64,000 bases of DNA from Isoetes taiwanensis (lineage: Eukaryota; Streptophyta; Lycopodiopsida; Isoetales; Isoetaceae): contig JAJEKV010000022.1 of NCBI GenBank assembly GCA_021234155.1, forward strand, positions 2,664,728 to 2,728,727, given 5' to 3'. Position numbers and translations under genes: made by a program. Of the stretch, positions 11,609-23,766 are shown one piece after another; position 1 is the stretch's first letter; each line of letters begins with the position of its first letter. Under the pieces are notes generated by a model. It saw only the letters and a program-made list of their open reading frames with translations. It was not told the DNA's origin and did no database searches.

Positions 11609-12371
11609 GACTGGTTAAATCCGATAAAATTGCTGGCAAAATTGAAAGATGCATATGTAATGTAAATATGTAAATATGATGAAAACAAATGCCCATCTCA
11701 AATTTTGGGTGCTAAAGATGATTACCAAGGTTATTTATAGCATTTGAAGAGGCGAGGGCTTCTACATCAAACAGACGGGTAAAAATATTCCTTGGCATCC
11801 ATTTTGGGTAAAGTGTTAGCTTTGTTTCAGAGATTTCTTGGCCAGCATCAGCTTAAGCATAATGTAGCAGAAATGAAGAAACGAGTCCGACAATAGCAGA
11901 GCAAAAGAGGGACAAAATCAATGACAGACGAAGAGCGGAGTTGCAGATCAGAAATAGAACAAGATTTCAAGACAAAGATAGACAAGATTAAGGACAAAAA
12001 TGACCAAATATTAACCTATTAAAGAATAGATATGTGGTTGAAAATGAGAATTCAAGCAAACTTTGCGGCCATATCAGCGGTCCTCTGCTGGTCGAGCTTT
12101 TTTGGTTGAGGATTTACACGGCGATAAGCAAAGGTACTATAAAAATCGATACTGAAAACAATAGTTTCTATATGAATTGCTTGTAAAAAAAGGCCAAAAC
12201 ATGTTTTCCATCATATCGTTTTAGAAGGGCACATTTTTCGTTTTCGCAACAGCAGAGCAAGATAATCTATACTTTCCTACAAAATGGACAAAAAGGTCAT
12301 TTTTCGCAACTATGACTTCAATTCATACAGGTACAACGCGTTTCACCCAATTCAACTATAGGCCCGAGGAA

Positions 12372-13164
12372 GATAAGATAAGATAAGATAATTTTTTACG
12401 TCCACGGGAACCCAACGGGTTATGGGACGGCACATGCAAGGGCAACAGCCCATCTAAAACTACAAACACAAACACCAAACACAAACACAATAACCAAATA
12501 TTAAAAGGCTACCAAGAATAAGATAAGATAATGCTAATGCTAGTAGTAAATTTATGCTTCTAAAATTATCTAGACATAGCCAGTCCAAGGATTGGAAGGC
12601 CATTGATCTAGAATAATTGCTGCGCCTCCCCTGTACACTGCCCATTTCTTTTGCAGGCGGGCTGCCCTCACCTTGTAGAGCTCCTCCTTACGGTTACACA
12701 ATTGAAGAGGGGAGAGGTCCTCCTGTACTGAGAAACTAGTCCCTCTGAGATGGTTTCCATGCTGAAGAACATGTAAGCGGCTAAGAGTGTCTTGAAACCG
12801 AACCAAAAGATGGCGAGGACGATCAGGTCTTGCCGCTCCCACCCTAGTAGCGGAGACAACTCCACCAGCCTTCACATGCATGACATCAGTGAAAAAATGC
12901 AAAGCAACATCCATATCAGAAAGGGCATCATCTTCTGCCTCTGCAACCCCTATAATACGCAAGTTCAGGCTCCTAGTAACAGAAGATACTGAGGGAGCCT
13001 GCTCTTGTCTGCTAGTGCCTCCTAGTCCCCTTGGGATTGTGAAGATGTCTGTACGCCCACCTCAACATGTTCTCTTTCCAATGTCTGCACTTCCGCTTCA
13101 ATATAATGTTTCTTCTGTGGCTGTAATTCTGTATCTAGTGTCTGTACTGAGGCATCACTTGTAC
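12372..13164 (-). mobile_element. LINE insertion with ORF1 but no ORF2
   Basis: This 0.79-kb minus-strand insertion interrupts tandem unit 2. Its 3' end is at the left: the LINE tail signature at 12392-12430 (TCCACGGGAACCC, GGTTATGGGAC) followed by a microsatellite tail of ATAAG units at 12373-12391. Comparing the flanks with unit 1 and with 47550-47600 shows that about 22 bp of target was lost, so there is no target duplication. ORF1-type coding sequence runs from the right edge to about 12570, directly followed by 180 bp of 3' UTR. No reverse transcriptase sequence lies between. Confidence 0.75.
12570..12985 (-). pseudogene. LINE ORF1 protein (RRM-type) fragment
   Basis: The product begins in NLRIIGVAEAEDD, continues through a Phe-Phe-Thr-Asp helix, R-P-R-H-L-L-V-R-F, GTSFSVQEDLSP and ends near KKWAVYRGGAAIIL. 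This is the motif order of L1-type ORF1p: RRM beta strand 1 (LRI-I/V-G), then the C-terminal domain with P-R-x-(I/L)-L-V-R-F and the E-D-L-S-P loop. ORF1p is an RNA-binding chaperone that coats LINE RNA. The N-terminal coiled coil is only partly preserved to the right, with repeated V-Q-T words. A frame of 130 codons is intact. Because ORF2 is missing, the copy could move only with enzymes supplied in trans. Confidence 0.7.
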
Positions 13165-13712
13165 CTAACAGGGCATAATCAGAGGTTTGAAACCCAATCT
13201 GCGTTCAAGGGGCTCGCACTCTCTGTTCCCTTACAGGCGGTCTTGTTCCAAGGATGGGAAAGGATGACCTTCTTATCTTTTGGTTTGGTACGAGTAAAAA
13301 CATATGGATTCGGGAGGCCTGCGAGGACACGCTTCATCAATATCGTCAACTGAGAAACATTGAGGATGAACGTCACGCTCTTCAGAACTGTCCAGCATTT
13401 GACCATAACGAAGCACGTTATGCTGAGTTGGTTATATCTAACCAGCCTTCCATGTGATGTTCGGCACGACGTCAGGATATGTGCACTCACATATGTCCTC
13501 AGACACTACCTTAAAATAAAATGTATCAAAATATATCATTGTACAGTTCATCAGCATACTTACTACTGCCAAGGATTGTCCTCAAGAATACCTCAGAGCA
13601 AGTTTTATTTTTATCCTGATAGTAATATGATTGTTGTGCTCTTTGATTAGGTCCCATAAGCCTATTGATATCCATGGAAGATAAAAATCCATTCAATATA
13701 ATTCAATTCTTA
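13165..13712 (+). mobile_element. LINE 3' end in tandem unit 2
   Basis: The plus frame at 13254-13457 keeps REACEDTLHQYRQLRNIEDE, HALQNCPAF and EARYAELV without a stop: the C-terminal Cys domain of a LINE ORF2. The 3' UTR follows, ending in the tail signature at 13652-13690 (GGTCCCATAAGCC, TCCATGGAAGATAAAAA) and a degenerate ATTCAATATAATTC simple repeat to about 13712. The copy is 5' truncated. Confidence 0.65.
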
Positions 13713-14468
13713 GTGCCAATTGGAATGGGAAGAATAGGTTAGCCGATGAATGTAACGGATAGGCGGGATGGAATACATAGGTTAGCCGATTATGAACTGA
13801 AAATGATGGTAGTGGCTTCTTATTTACTTGAGATTTTGGCTTTGGTAAAAGTAGTAGATGTAAGTAAAGCGCAATGTTGGCATGTGTTATAGGGAGTTGG
13901 CATGTGACAGATGCAAGAGTATGGTGTATTTTTGGGTCAATGAGTAATCTAGAATTTGCATGTCGAGCATATATCTAAGTGTCATTTTCACATGCAAAAA
14001 TTTCTGTGCAATGTGTTTATCTAACAGACTCATTTATTTAAGTCATTTGACCTTTTCCTTCGTAATTTTTGTGTCATAGATGACCTATTTTTAAAATTGC
14101 AAAATCTATATAGAGACAACTTCGATAGGAAAGCATGATATGAATGCACTTTAGCGCATGTTGAATTAACAACATAGAACAAAGTAGACCAATGCAAGAT
14201 AGATCAACAACTATAAACATCTGCTATGTTGTATGATACCAGGAAAGTACCTATAGACTGCAAATTGCTCGAGGCTAGTTCAAATATAGTTCTAGCGTGC
14301 CTGTTACAATTCTTTTATGCTCTCAACTTTTTGGAACTTTATTGTCCAAATTCCTAGGGTGATCATATGCCAATCAGATTCCATCGTCTATGGTATTCTA
14401 AATTTTAAAAGATATCTTTTAAGTACCATGTAACAAAGGAAGAAGTTTATTCTAGTATTTCTTAACTC

Positions 14469-15794
14469 CTAATAAATAAACATGTATGAGATGGTATGTA
14501 AGAGATGGTTCTTGGCGCCGTTGCCTCCGCCTGCGGCTAGGGCGGCTGAGAGGGAGAGACCGCCCCTCTCTCTCAAATCTGGCACTACTGCTTCTAATTG
14601 AGGGGGAATTTTCCATGATCTGGGGCTAGCAAGGTCTTTGGTCACCGTGAAGAGGTTTCTTGATGAAACAAAGAAAAAACAGGTTCTTGAAGCGGCATCA
14701 TGGCGGCTCCTTCTAGTTTCTGTCGGTAATGCCACTAACGTGGTTTTTTTGCTCTCTTGCTTCAGATTTTCTGAAGCATTATGCAAGTTTGCATGTAAGC
14801 AATTTATGCAGTTTTCCAGCAATCTTTAGTACCATTTCTTCGAACCTGGAGACGCAGATGGTGCTTTCTAGCATACGCACATTGAAACGACGCAGATGCC
14901 TATAAGATGGAGCAAATTTTAGACAGTGCTAGGAAAGAGGTCCAGTTCCAAGTTCTTGTAGTTCCTTCTTTTCTTGTCCAGGTTTTTTTACTCTTGGCCA
15001 TTCCTGTCTTCATACTCTTTCTTTCTAGCAAAAAGGTACAGTTTGTGCTTTGGAGGATCAGAAAGACTCTTGTCTAGTTAGTGGAATTATTTGTGTTAGT
15101 ACAGTTCTATTGATTTTTGGGATGGAGAAAACAGAGAAAACAGGTTGTATTTTGTGATAGCAAACAGAATGATCTCATAAGCACTCGGTTTCTGCTCTGG
15201 TACTGCTATGCCGGAGTGGTAGTTTTTCAAGCATGACACTCGGTTCCTGCTCTGGTACTGCTATGCCGGAGTGGTAATTTTTTTCAAGTTTCATGCTTGA
15301 TTGGCTTTGGTACTGCTATGCCAAGAACCTCATAACCAAATTTGAGTACTGCTATGCTTGAATTGGTTATGCTCATGCATTATTTGTTTTGAGTGAGAGC
15401 TTGTTCAAGTTTTAAACTTGAACTTTCATTCTTCTGCAGCTGGTAGACTGATTGCTAGACCTTACACTGTACAGTGAGATATTTCTATCCTTTATTCAGT
15501 ATCACAGGAACTTTCACAGGATTCTGCTACATGATTTGATTCATTCAGGGGCCTCTAGGGCTTTTCCTTTGTATCATCAGTCACTCTCTGGTTACTATGT
15601 GTGAAGATTCATGAGAACTATCATGACTATCAGCTATCAGAGCAGTATTTGGGCTTCATGTATATCAGTAAGCTTGTGTTAGTAGAGAATGAAGATGTCA
15701 AGATTACTTCTGTAGTAATACTCTATACATTAAGCATTGTACTTCTTTATTTATATAATATAAAAAAATCTCTTACCTTCAAAAAAAAAAAAGG
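14469..15794 (+). mobile_element. Poly(A) retroposon with 14-bp target duplication
   Basis: GTATTTCTTAACTC occurs at 14455-14468 and again at 15795-15808, flanking a 1326-bp insert that ends in twelve A (15781-15792). A long perfect target duplication plus a terminal A tail is the hallmark of L1-type target-primed reverse transcription. Inside, a short imperfect repeat (TCTGCTCTGGTACTGCTATGC and relatives, 15191-15360) fits a LINE 3' UTR. No RT motif is present, so this is either a 5'-truncated LINE or a retroposed cellular transcript. The 63-codon frame at 14638 is not recognised. Confidence 0.85.
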
Positions 15795-15808
15795 GTATTT
15801 CTTAACTC

Positions 15809-16622
15809 ACTCTACTTTGCTTCTATAGAGAGCTTCAGATATTGCATGAGCAATACCTTGATATAGTTGTTGCATAAAGAACTATAGAAGCGTATTTGTC
15901 CAGATCCTACAATAATAGTTTATCTAAACTCGATCAAACCTAGGAAGGCCATCTTTACTTAGCAGAAGACATACATTGGCAAATGGTATACACACAAAAC
16001 CATTTTTTCTCCAAATATATTAAAAATTTGATTATCGATTACAGGCTCAATAGACTTAAAATAAGCAAGAACATCAAATATATGAAAGCTTCAAGAGAGT
16101 TAAATACTCTTCAAACACTATGTAGCCATGACCTTAAATCCTGTAGATCAGATTATATCTCTATCCAGTACATATTATTCAAAGGAAGTGAAATATAGCG
16201 TACCTGCAGAGACAATTTACTTGTTACAACTGCGAAGAGTGAATCCACGTCATGGGCTTCTATATATAAGTTGCATGGCTCGAAGACCACAATGGAATGC
16301 AATCTAACACGGTACATTGTTTGGAAACACATCATTTTACTATCTTTAAATCTTGTGTTGTTGCTCTTGATATACGTGGATTCAACCAATATGAATCTTG
16401 AAGTGCAAAAACATGAGAATGAAAAACAATTTGGTACAAATTAAATTAATCGAAATTATGTTTGACACAAAAAAACGACCTTCCAATATTGTGCTGCTCT
16501 TGATGAACGTGGATTCAACATATATCTTGAGCCTATATGCCAAAGTAGGCATCTAAAGCAGAGGGAAAAAACAAGTTGATAGAGCAACAACTCATATAAT
16601 CCAATTAACCTTGGCAAAGGAT
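15809..16622. other. No gene seen
   Basis: AT-rich; short frames on both strands have no family resemblance. Confidence 0.4.
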
Positions 16623-16870
16623 GTGGCTCTCATCTTATTTCAATATGACATAAATTTTACAATGAGATCATGCCACATTATTCTGCAAGTTTGATAATAC
16701 ATTAAAATATGTGGCTCTCATCTTATTTCAATATGGCATAAACTTTACAATCATCTCATGCCACATTATTTCTGCAAGTTTGATAATGCATTAAAACTTG
16801 TGGCTCTCGTGTTATTTCAATATGGCATAAATTTTACAATCAGCTCATGCCACAAGATTGTTTCTGCTCA
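16623..16870. repeat. Three-copy tandem repeat, unit 88-89 bp
   Basis: Units start at 16623, 16711 and 16800, each with GTGGCTCTC, TTATTTCAATATG, CATAA, TTTTACAAT and CATGCCACA. The third is truncated. A single diverged relative (CAGCTCATGCCA...TTTCTGCAA) lies near 25035-25075. Confidence 0.75.
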
Positions 16871-17580
16871 ATGATCTGCATTGCAACAGTGAAGTTTAGC
16901 AGCTAGCCATCCTAGCATAAATCGCCACACCATTAGATCTTCAAGGCCATAAGCCAAGAGCGTGCAATGCTGGAACCATCTATCATCATTACAGTCCAGT
17001 CATTTACAAAATCCAACATAACTTTTTAAGGGTAAATAGCATGCATATGTAATTTAAAGAGAATACCCAGTTTACCATTTGTATATGTGGAATCGACAGG
17101 GCCAAAGAGCAATCACTGTGGCATTTATGCACCAAATCGCAAAATCACTATGCCATTTTTGCACCAAATAGCAAAATCACTATGCCATTCTTGCAACTCC
17201 ATCAGACAGCCATAATTTCAACTCGAAAATTAGGATTGAAGTATTTTTTATGCAAGCATTTTGAAAACAACAAAATGTGAGTTCAGCATATTACCAGACA
17301 TAGTGGCTTGTATTTGGAGCTGGCTTTAAATTTTTCCACATTTGAAAGTGTATCTTCTGAAAATGTTATCTCTTGTGGGGCAGTGATCCCTGTACCAGAT
17401 GCTTATTGTAACAAATATACCTTATCCACAAGGTAGATCATAGGATCTAACAGATCGATATCCTCTGTTATGTATCCACCGGGCACTCACAGGAAACACA
17501 ACTTGTAATGATCACATAATAATGGATACTTGTGCAGGTGAAACATAAATTGGAACAAAGAGAAATTCCGATGTCATATA

Positions 17581-18214
17581 GGAAGGAAGGAAGGAAGGAA
17601 AAATTTTTAACGTCCACGGAACCCAATCGGGTTATGGGACCAAGTACATAAGGGACCGAAGTCCTGGACCGAAGTCCAAACAAGAACATGGGCCGAAGCC
17701 CTTAAACCAAAGCACAACGTGAGCTAGAACACAACCATCCTGACCCGGATTAAAAACCACCTGGGAAAAAACCGTTGCCAGGATGACTATGGCTGCTCAC
17801 CGATCCAAAAATCCATGCTGTTGCACAAGCAACAAGCATACCTTCATACCTCCAGCAGACAAGGCTTCACCAAGCAGCTCCGAACCGTAACCTCTTCACA
17901 ACTGGGTGCTGGAAAACAGACGCCCCCAACGCCAATCGCCTAGACGCGCAGGGAAGGCGGCGCTCAGAAAAACCGCTCAGGGAAGTCGCCCATCGGAGGT
18001 GCCTCCTCACCTATCCTCCAGCCCTGCGCCAAGGCGCCAGTACCCCCAGGTATGCGCACAGGCGGACATCCACTCAGGCACACACAGGGTCGCCATCCTT
18101 CACTGCCGCTGTTCCAACGCCATCCGTCACTGCATCTGCTCGGGCAGGCCTCAGGCAGCGCCTCAGGCAGGCGCCAGGCGCCAGGCGCCAGGCGCAGAAG
18201 ACGGAGGCAAGAGG
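17581..18214 (-). mobile_element. 5'-truncated LINE 3' region with AAGG tail
   Basis: At the left is a (GGAA)n microsatellite (17581-17600), then the LINE tail signature on the minus strand (CGTCCACGGAACCCAATCGG, GTTATGGGACC, 17611-17642), then GC-rich sequence to about 18214 that contrasts sharply with the AT-rich flanks. The signature shows this to be a 3' terminus. No ORF2 motif is visible in the 600 bp retained. The right edge is set by the base-composition change, next to a GGCGCCA triple repeat at 18171-18193. Confidence 0.6.
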
Positions 18215-18481
18215 AATGAACAATTAAAACATGCTCTTAAAATAAGATACCTCAACTTTTTATAAAAAAAATTCCACATTTACTATACATGTTGATATCT
18301 CCTAGATGAATTAAATTGAAAAACCAAAAGGACATTGCTGTCAAAATGCAAAACATACTTGGGAAATGGCCTCTTCCACAACAATTTGCTCAGTAATCCA
18401 ATTTAAGACATTAAATAAAACTTGCAGCAGTTTATCCAAATTTTACCATTTTTGCACTTGGGTCTAGTTTATTATTACAAG

Positions 18482-18522
18482 AAACTTATTGCGGCGGCCA
18501 AGGCCGCCGCGAACGTTTCTCT
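18482..18522. repeat. GC-rich palindrome
   Basis: GCGGCGGCC and GGCCGCCGC form a perfect 9-bp stem around AA, flanked by AAGAAAC on the left and GTTTCTC on the right, which can extend the hairpin. Isolated in AT-rich DNA. Origin unknown; the AAGAAA edge resembles CACTA-transposon termini, but no CACTA is present here. Confidence 0.45.
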
Positions 18523-20315
18523 TCCCCAACTCGTCTATACATGCTAGAATGTGCATAATTTGAACTTGCACTTTGTTGCCTTGTGTTCAGTGCTCGCTCG
18601 ATAGAAGAATATTGACCATAACGACTCGTTACGAAAGATGTTTTGCATTAAATCAAAAGAATCTAAGTTTCGAACATACAAAAATTGAATTGTGTTTGAT
18701 CATGGAGAATTCTAACCTCTGTAGTTGCCAATATATCTATGCAAAATGGTTATTCAAAATGCATATGAATAAAAAATGAACCCATTAACCCAATAGCTTT
18801 CCATATGGTAAGAACAAATTTATGATATGCATCATGGAGATGGTCCGTCATGCAATATTGCCCAACACTATTATTTGTTCTGCTCAATGTATGGAAATGT
18901 TTTAAACGTGGTAGATCAAATTTGACCTCTGCTGAAACAAAATGTTAATGATGAGAACAATAATCTAAATGAGAACAATGTTTGGAAAAATGATGCATGC
19001 TTGACACGGTTTGAATATCAGTCTGCAAATGTATGCAAATTTGGTGTACTAAGGCACATGCATTACATGCAACCAAAGTCCATTTCACATCGTCATGATC
19101 ACTTAACCTATTTCTGCAGGTTTCGTCCACTTTCTACCCGTTCTTGCAACTTAAAGTTTGGTTGCAAGCATTTCAAGTGCATGAGCCAATTATGTCGTGC
19201 CACCTATGACAAATTCTCAAGATTGTTGCCAAAATTATCTTCCAAGAGTGTTGCCAGGAATATCTTAAGAGACTACGATTTTTATATTTATTTTTACATT
19301 GCATTCTTAATCAGTTATTTGACATTTTGCTATTCTACCCGATGTTGCTTGTAACTACACTTCATGGTGTGTCCACGGGGGTCAACTTGCCCTCTGTGCC
19401 CCTAGAACCAAGGGTGGAACGTGACATTGTTGTTATTCCATAAGAGGTTTGGGTCCTAGAATAAGAGGTCTAGGCCTCATAATATACAATAACTTGATTG
19501 TGATATCAACGTTCTTCTAGGTTGAGATATATATTTACACGTCTACACCATTCTTCATTTTTCATAATTTAAACTTGGTACAAATCCAATCCACCCTTCT
19601 TCATTCTTCATAATTTAAAGCATGGCATAAATGCTCAGTAAATATGTTTCATCACATAGCACCATGTAAGGTTCGTTTTGTATATGAAGTTATATATAGC
19701 AGAAGAATTCGCAGAGATAGTTTCATATAGTATTCTATTCCATCTAAAGAACTTAGTGTCTACTATGGACTGTAGGTAGCAATCCACCTTTTATGCTCAT
19801 GGTAACCCGCAAAACGTATTGTGGTCGATAGCTTGGAAGAGTTTCCGACCTCGAAAATTTTCCGACATCCAGGAATGAAAACAATGGCTAACAAATTGGT
19901 CGCAAAGTTGTTAACGTCGAGAAATTATTATCTCTAAATGTCTCTCCAACCTATACATATATTTATGTCACCGTATACTATTATCTCTAAATGTCTCTCC
20001 AACCTATACATACATTTATGTTGCCATATACGTATACGATGAGAGAAAATTCAATGGTGCATGTGGCCAAAAAGAGAGATAGAGAGAGACCCAACACACC
20101 ACGGGGGAGAGAGGGGGGGGAGAGATCTACAGTGCAAAGATGAGAAAAAATAGTATATATAGCAAAACAATATTGAGGCAACAATGATCTAATAGCCTTT
20201 GACTCAGCTGCCTGGGCAACATTTCCCTGTGCCAAATAACATTTGCCATCTTAATAAGGCATTGATTCAGCACAAACTATTGCTGCTTTTCCACCATAAA
20301 TTTATAGAGCAATGA
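18523..20315. other. No gene seen; one short tandem duplication
   Basis: ATTATCTCTAAATGTCTCTCCAACCTATACATA-like sequence occurs twice, at about 19927 and 19980 (unit about 53 bp). A purine-rich GAGAGAGACC region lies at 20071-20125. No coding gene is supported. Confidence 0.5.
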
Positions 20316-22330
20316 TTTTTTTTTTTTTTTTGAAGAACGTGTTTTACTTCATATTATACACTCAAAATATTACAAAGTACTTCCAGAAGTAAGAAATGTC
20401 CCTGAAGCATCAATCACTTTAAGATGATCACTCCATGTTGGAATTTTAATATGATCAGACCAATTGGAGATCTGAAAGCAAGTATACAACTTCTTACGAA
20501 TTTCTTGAAGCACCACCTGAGAAGAAATACGCTTATCATAAAAGACCTTTCTTCGCCTTCGCTTCCATACACTCCATATTAGCCAAGACTTTGCCATGTG
20601 AAATGCAATCCTTTTAGAAGCAGTCCACTGATTTGGATAAATACCCAAAAGAAAGTGCTGACTATACAAAGGTACTCCAAAAAGAGAATGCAGCCAGGTC
20701 CTAAGACTACTCAGCTCTGCACACAAATATAAACAGTGCTCCAATGTTTCAATGCACCGCTCACACATTGGGCAAAGTGGGCTTACTCCCGGCTTAAAGC
20801 GATGAACCATCTCATTAACTCTCAAAGAGCGATGAATCACCTGCCAAAGTAGAACATTTACCTTTGGAGGATTATATTTAGACCAAACAAGGTTCCAGAT
20901 GGATTGCCATTGAGAAGGCAAAGTCTGTAAGTGCCATTTTCGAGAAGGTGATAAAGTACTTGAGGAGGTAAGCAATCTGTAGCATGAACTTACTAGCTTC
21001 TTGCCGTCTTTAATACCTTGAACAAAGTTCCAGCATCTCTTGTTACCCACCTTCTTAATTAGAGGAAGAGCACTTGCTACATAAGCCCATATACGGATAT
21101 CTTTATCCAACAACCCATATGTCTCCTGAAACCATTGCCAAGGAGCAATGTCAATACCAAAATACCATTGTTCAATAGAAATAATACCTGCTCTCCTCCA
21201 CCTCGCTTGGGAATGAGCATGCAAAAATTCTACAACTGGGTGTAGTTGTCCATGAGTATACAAAGGCAACCACAGAAAGGAAGGAAGGAAGGAAGAAAGG
21301 GGGAAGATGCCTGGAGACAAGCTTCCCAATCAAATGTAATCACCTGCTGGACTACCTTCCAGGCCCGAAGCAAGCCTTTCAGTACTGGAGAGGCATGTGA
21401 ATAAGCTTTCAATGGATATAACAATGCCCAAGGGAGCTCAATTCTCACACCTCGCTTATGAAAAACCATACACTTCTTTACTGATTGTTTAAGTAACTTC
21501 ATACCTGGTGATGCACAATCATCTTTCAACAAACTGAACAATAGCTTAGAAGCTAAGACCTTACCCTGTAAAGAAAGATCCAACATACCAAGTCCTCCTT
21601 GTTGTTTAAACAACGTACATTTCTTCCACGCCACTTTCACAGTGCCTTCTTGATCGGTACACCAGACAAAATCTCTTACAATCTTTTTTATCTCTGCAAA
21701 CTTAGAAGCTGGAGCCAATAGAACCGAAACCAAATAAATATGCGTATTGTTCAATACTGACTTAGCTACTTGAATTCTACCTGCCAATGATAACTTTGAA
21801 CCTCTCCACCAAATCAGTTGCCTTTGTAAATTTAAGATAATTTCATCCCATGCTTCATTCATGTCAATATCTAGACCAAAGGGAACTCCTAGAAGCTTTG
21901 TCTTTGCAGATGGTACAACAACCTTCCAGGCATACTCATATAAAAAATGCGGAACTGCTTCCTTCCCCACCCATAAAGCACTACACTTAGCCCAATTAAG
22001 GAGACAACCAGATGCAATTGAAAATATATCCAAAATCTTTTTGATTATCTGCACATTATTCTCTTCACCATCCACTAGCAAGAAGGTATCGTCTGCAAAC
22101 TGATTAACCAAAACCTGTTCACCTTCCACCAATAATAATCCCTTTACCAAACCATCCTTTTCAGCCTCATGCAATAGTTGCGAAAGTCCTTCTGCCACTA
22201 TAGTAAACAAAAAAGGAGCTAAAGGGCAACCTTGCCTTATTCCACGTTCAATTGGAAAAAGTACCAATGGTTCTCCATGATACAGTACTACCCCCTTAGC
22301 AGAAATCAACATTTAATGTTGATTTCTGCT
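20316..22330 (-). mobile_element. 5'-truncated L1-type LINE
   Basis: The element reads right to left. Its A tail is the run of 16 T at 20316-20331. The ORF2 part at 22312-21230 holds IRQGCPLAPFLF and, later, NQFADDTFLLVDG, the FADD catalytic motif of plant L1 reverse transcriptase, then KLLGVPFG and a Trp-rich thumb. The frame continues at 21329-20370 with W-S-K-Y-N-P-P-K-V-N-V-L-L-W and the zf-RVT cysteine motif (PLCPMCE ... EHCLYLC). The two frames overlap where a (TTCC)n microsatellite at 21273-21300 has shifted the phase, so the copy is inactive. Everything 5' of the RT palm, including ORF1 and the endonuclease, is missing. The 5' junction is a 33-bp palindrome at 22298-22330. Confidence 0.92.
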
Positions 22331-22936
22331 ACATTTAATATTGTGATATTGTGACATTTTGACTTTTATGTAGTGGAGCCACATAATGGTTACTAACTAT
22401 TTTCACTGATAAAAGCTGCTCAGGAAGGCATCTCTTCTTTACAGAGGAGGATCAACATGTGGAATGCGCCAAACACTCAAACTAAAACTGCACATTCTAA
22501 TAAGGCCTCACGTGTGCGGGAAACCGGTGAAGCAGCAGACTGAAAGGTTCATAGGCATCTGAACCCAAGGGAAAAACAATTTGGCTAACATAACCAAAGA
22601 ATAAGGAACTTGTAGTTTAAGAAAAGTAGCACATCTCAGTCCCATCACCTAAGGACTAAAAGGGGCAAAAATTACAACCGAGTTATGCCCCCCAAATCCA
22701 AACGAATTTGATATGCCTGAGTAAACAAATAGAACAACGTTATAAGCTGGTTATAATCTTCGCATAAAATACAAAACTTACCAACATGAACTTCATGTTG
22801 TTTTTTCACATTTGGAACGGTGTCAAATGTAACAAAGGGCGGGATTTGAACAAATTGAGGACGATTCTATTATTATTGACACAAGCATTTTACTGAGCAA
22901 ATTCAGCCATTCTATTATTATTGACACAAGCATTTT
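22331..22936. other. No gene seen; short duplication at right edge
   Basis: TTCTATTATTATTGACACAA-GCATTTTAC occurs twice at about 22866 and 22912, inside the end of the KAS-like fragment. The rest is unremarkable. Confidence 0.4.
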
Positions 22937-23480
22937 ACTCACGAATTGGTTAATAGTAGGATGGACCCATCCAGTTGTGATAGCCTTGATTGTAGCTATT
23001 GCCTCTAGCCCTCCAGCGGCTCCTAAACAATGACCTATCATAGACTGCACTAGCAAAACCAAACTGTGAGGTTCAAAAGGCAAAAGCAAGAACAGTAAAA
23101 GTTTCTTGTTTAAATTTTAAGTCACCTTTGTGGAATTGATTTTCACTTCTTGTGTGTCCTTAAAGACCTTTTTTCTTTGCATTCACCTCTCGCAAGGTCA
23201 CCTACAACAAGTAGAAGTTGCATGCGCATTGATGTAGTTTTACGAAAAATTAAGTTATAAGATGTTCATTTCTATAAAACAACCTAAAGCTGCTTTGCTC
23301 ATGAGAACCTACCTCCTCACGGTGCAACACCAGCATCTTCAAGGCTCTTAAGTATACATGAAGAAACACCAAGCCGAAATGCATGTGGATTAGTCATATG
23401 ATACGCATCACAAGTCCACGGCCTGCCCAAGTACTGCCCACGATTGTAGCTCCCGTTTCATTGCATGTTCTAAGCTTTCC
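22937..23480 (-). pseudogene. 3-ketoacyl-ACP synthase I (KAS I) pseudogene
   Basis: Three blocks in gene order on the minus strand match plastid KAS I. At about 23470-23310: MESLEHAMKRGAT, then after a frame change TCDAYHMTNPHAF, LGVSSCI and SLEDAGVAP. At about 23250-23155: NYINAHATST, which contains a catalytic His, then a shifted GDLA ... KKVFKD. At about 23055-22940: SMIGHCLGAAGGLEAIATIK, with the second catalytic-region His, and HPTINQF. KAS I condenses malonyl-ACP with acyl-ACP in plastid fatty-acid synthesis. Frameshifts, stops and the missing N-terminal half with the active-site Cys mark this as dead. Gaps between blocks may be remnants of introns, suggesting a DNA-level rather than retroposed copy. 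Confidence 0.85.
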
Positions 23481-23766
23481 ATAACCTTCAACACAAGAAT
23501 TTTCAGTTTAATGTTAGAACAGGGTAGCAAATTGAGAACCAAATAGTAGTAAGACTATAATATTTGATGGACGTTATACTTAGACCTAGGTAATGAAATA
23601 TGCGGTGACAACCAATTCGAAAGTATATATATCCGCCCTAGCCTACATGGCTTGTGCATTAGGGACACATGAGATGTGAAGTATGCTTATCCAACATGTG
23701 ATAAACTATATTACATGATTTCTGGATATTTGAATAGCAACTCTCAGCTCATAACATACCAGAACG

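Larger units (their letters stand above)
10548..13451 (+). repeat. 1.06-kb tandem duplication of LINE-derived DNA
   Basis: Unit 1 is 10548-11608; unit 2 starts at 11609 with the same GACTGGTTAAATCCGAT. Unit 2 is interrupted at about 12372-13164 by another LINE (see that entry) and resumes at 13165 to about 13451. A third, partial copy lies at 47072-47880. Each unit has an A-rich middle and a 3' part with the remnant of a LINE C-terminal domain. Confidence 0.8.
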
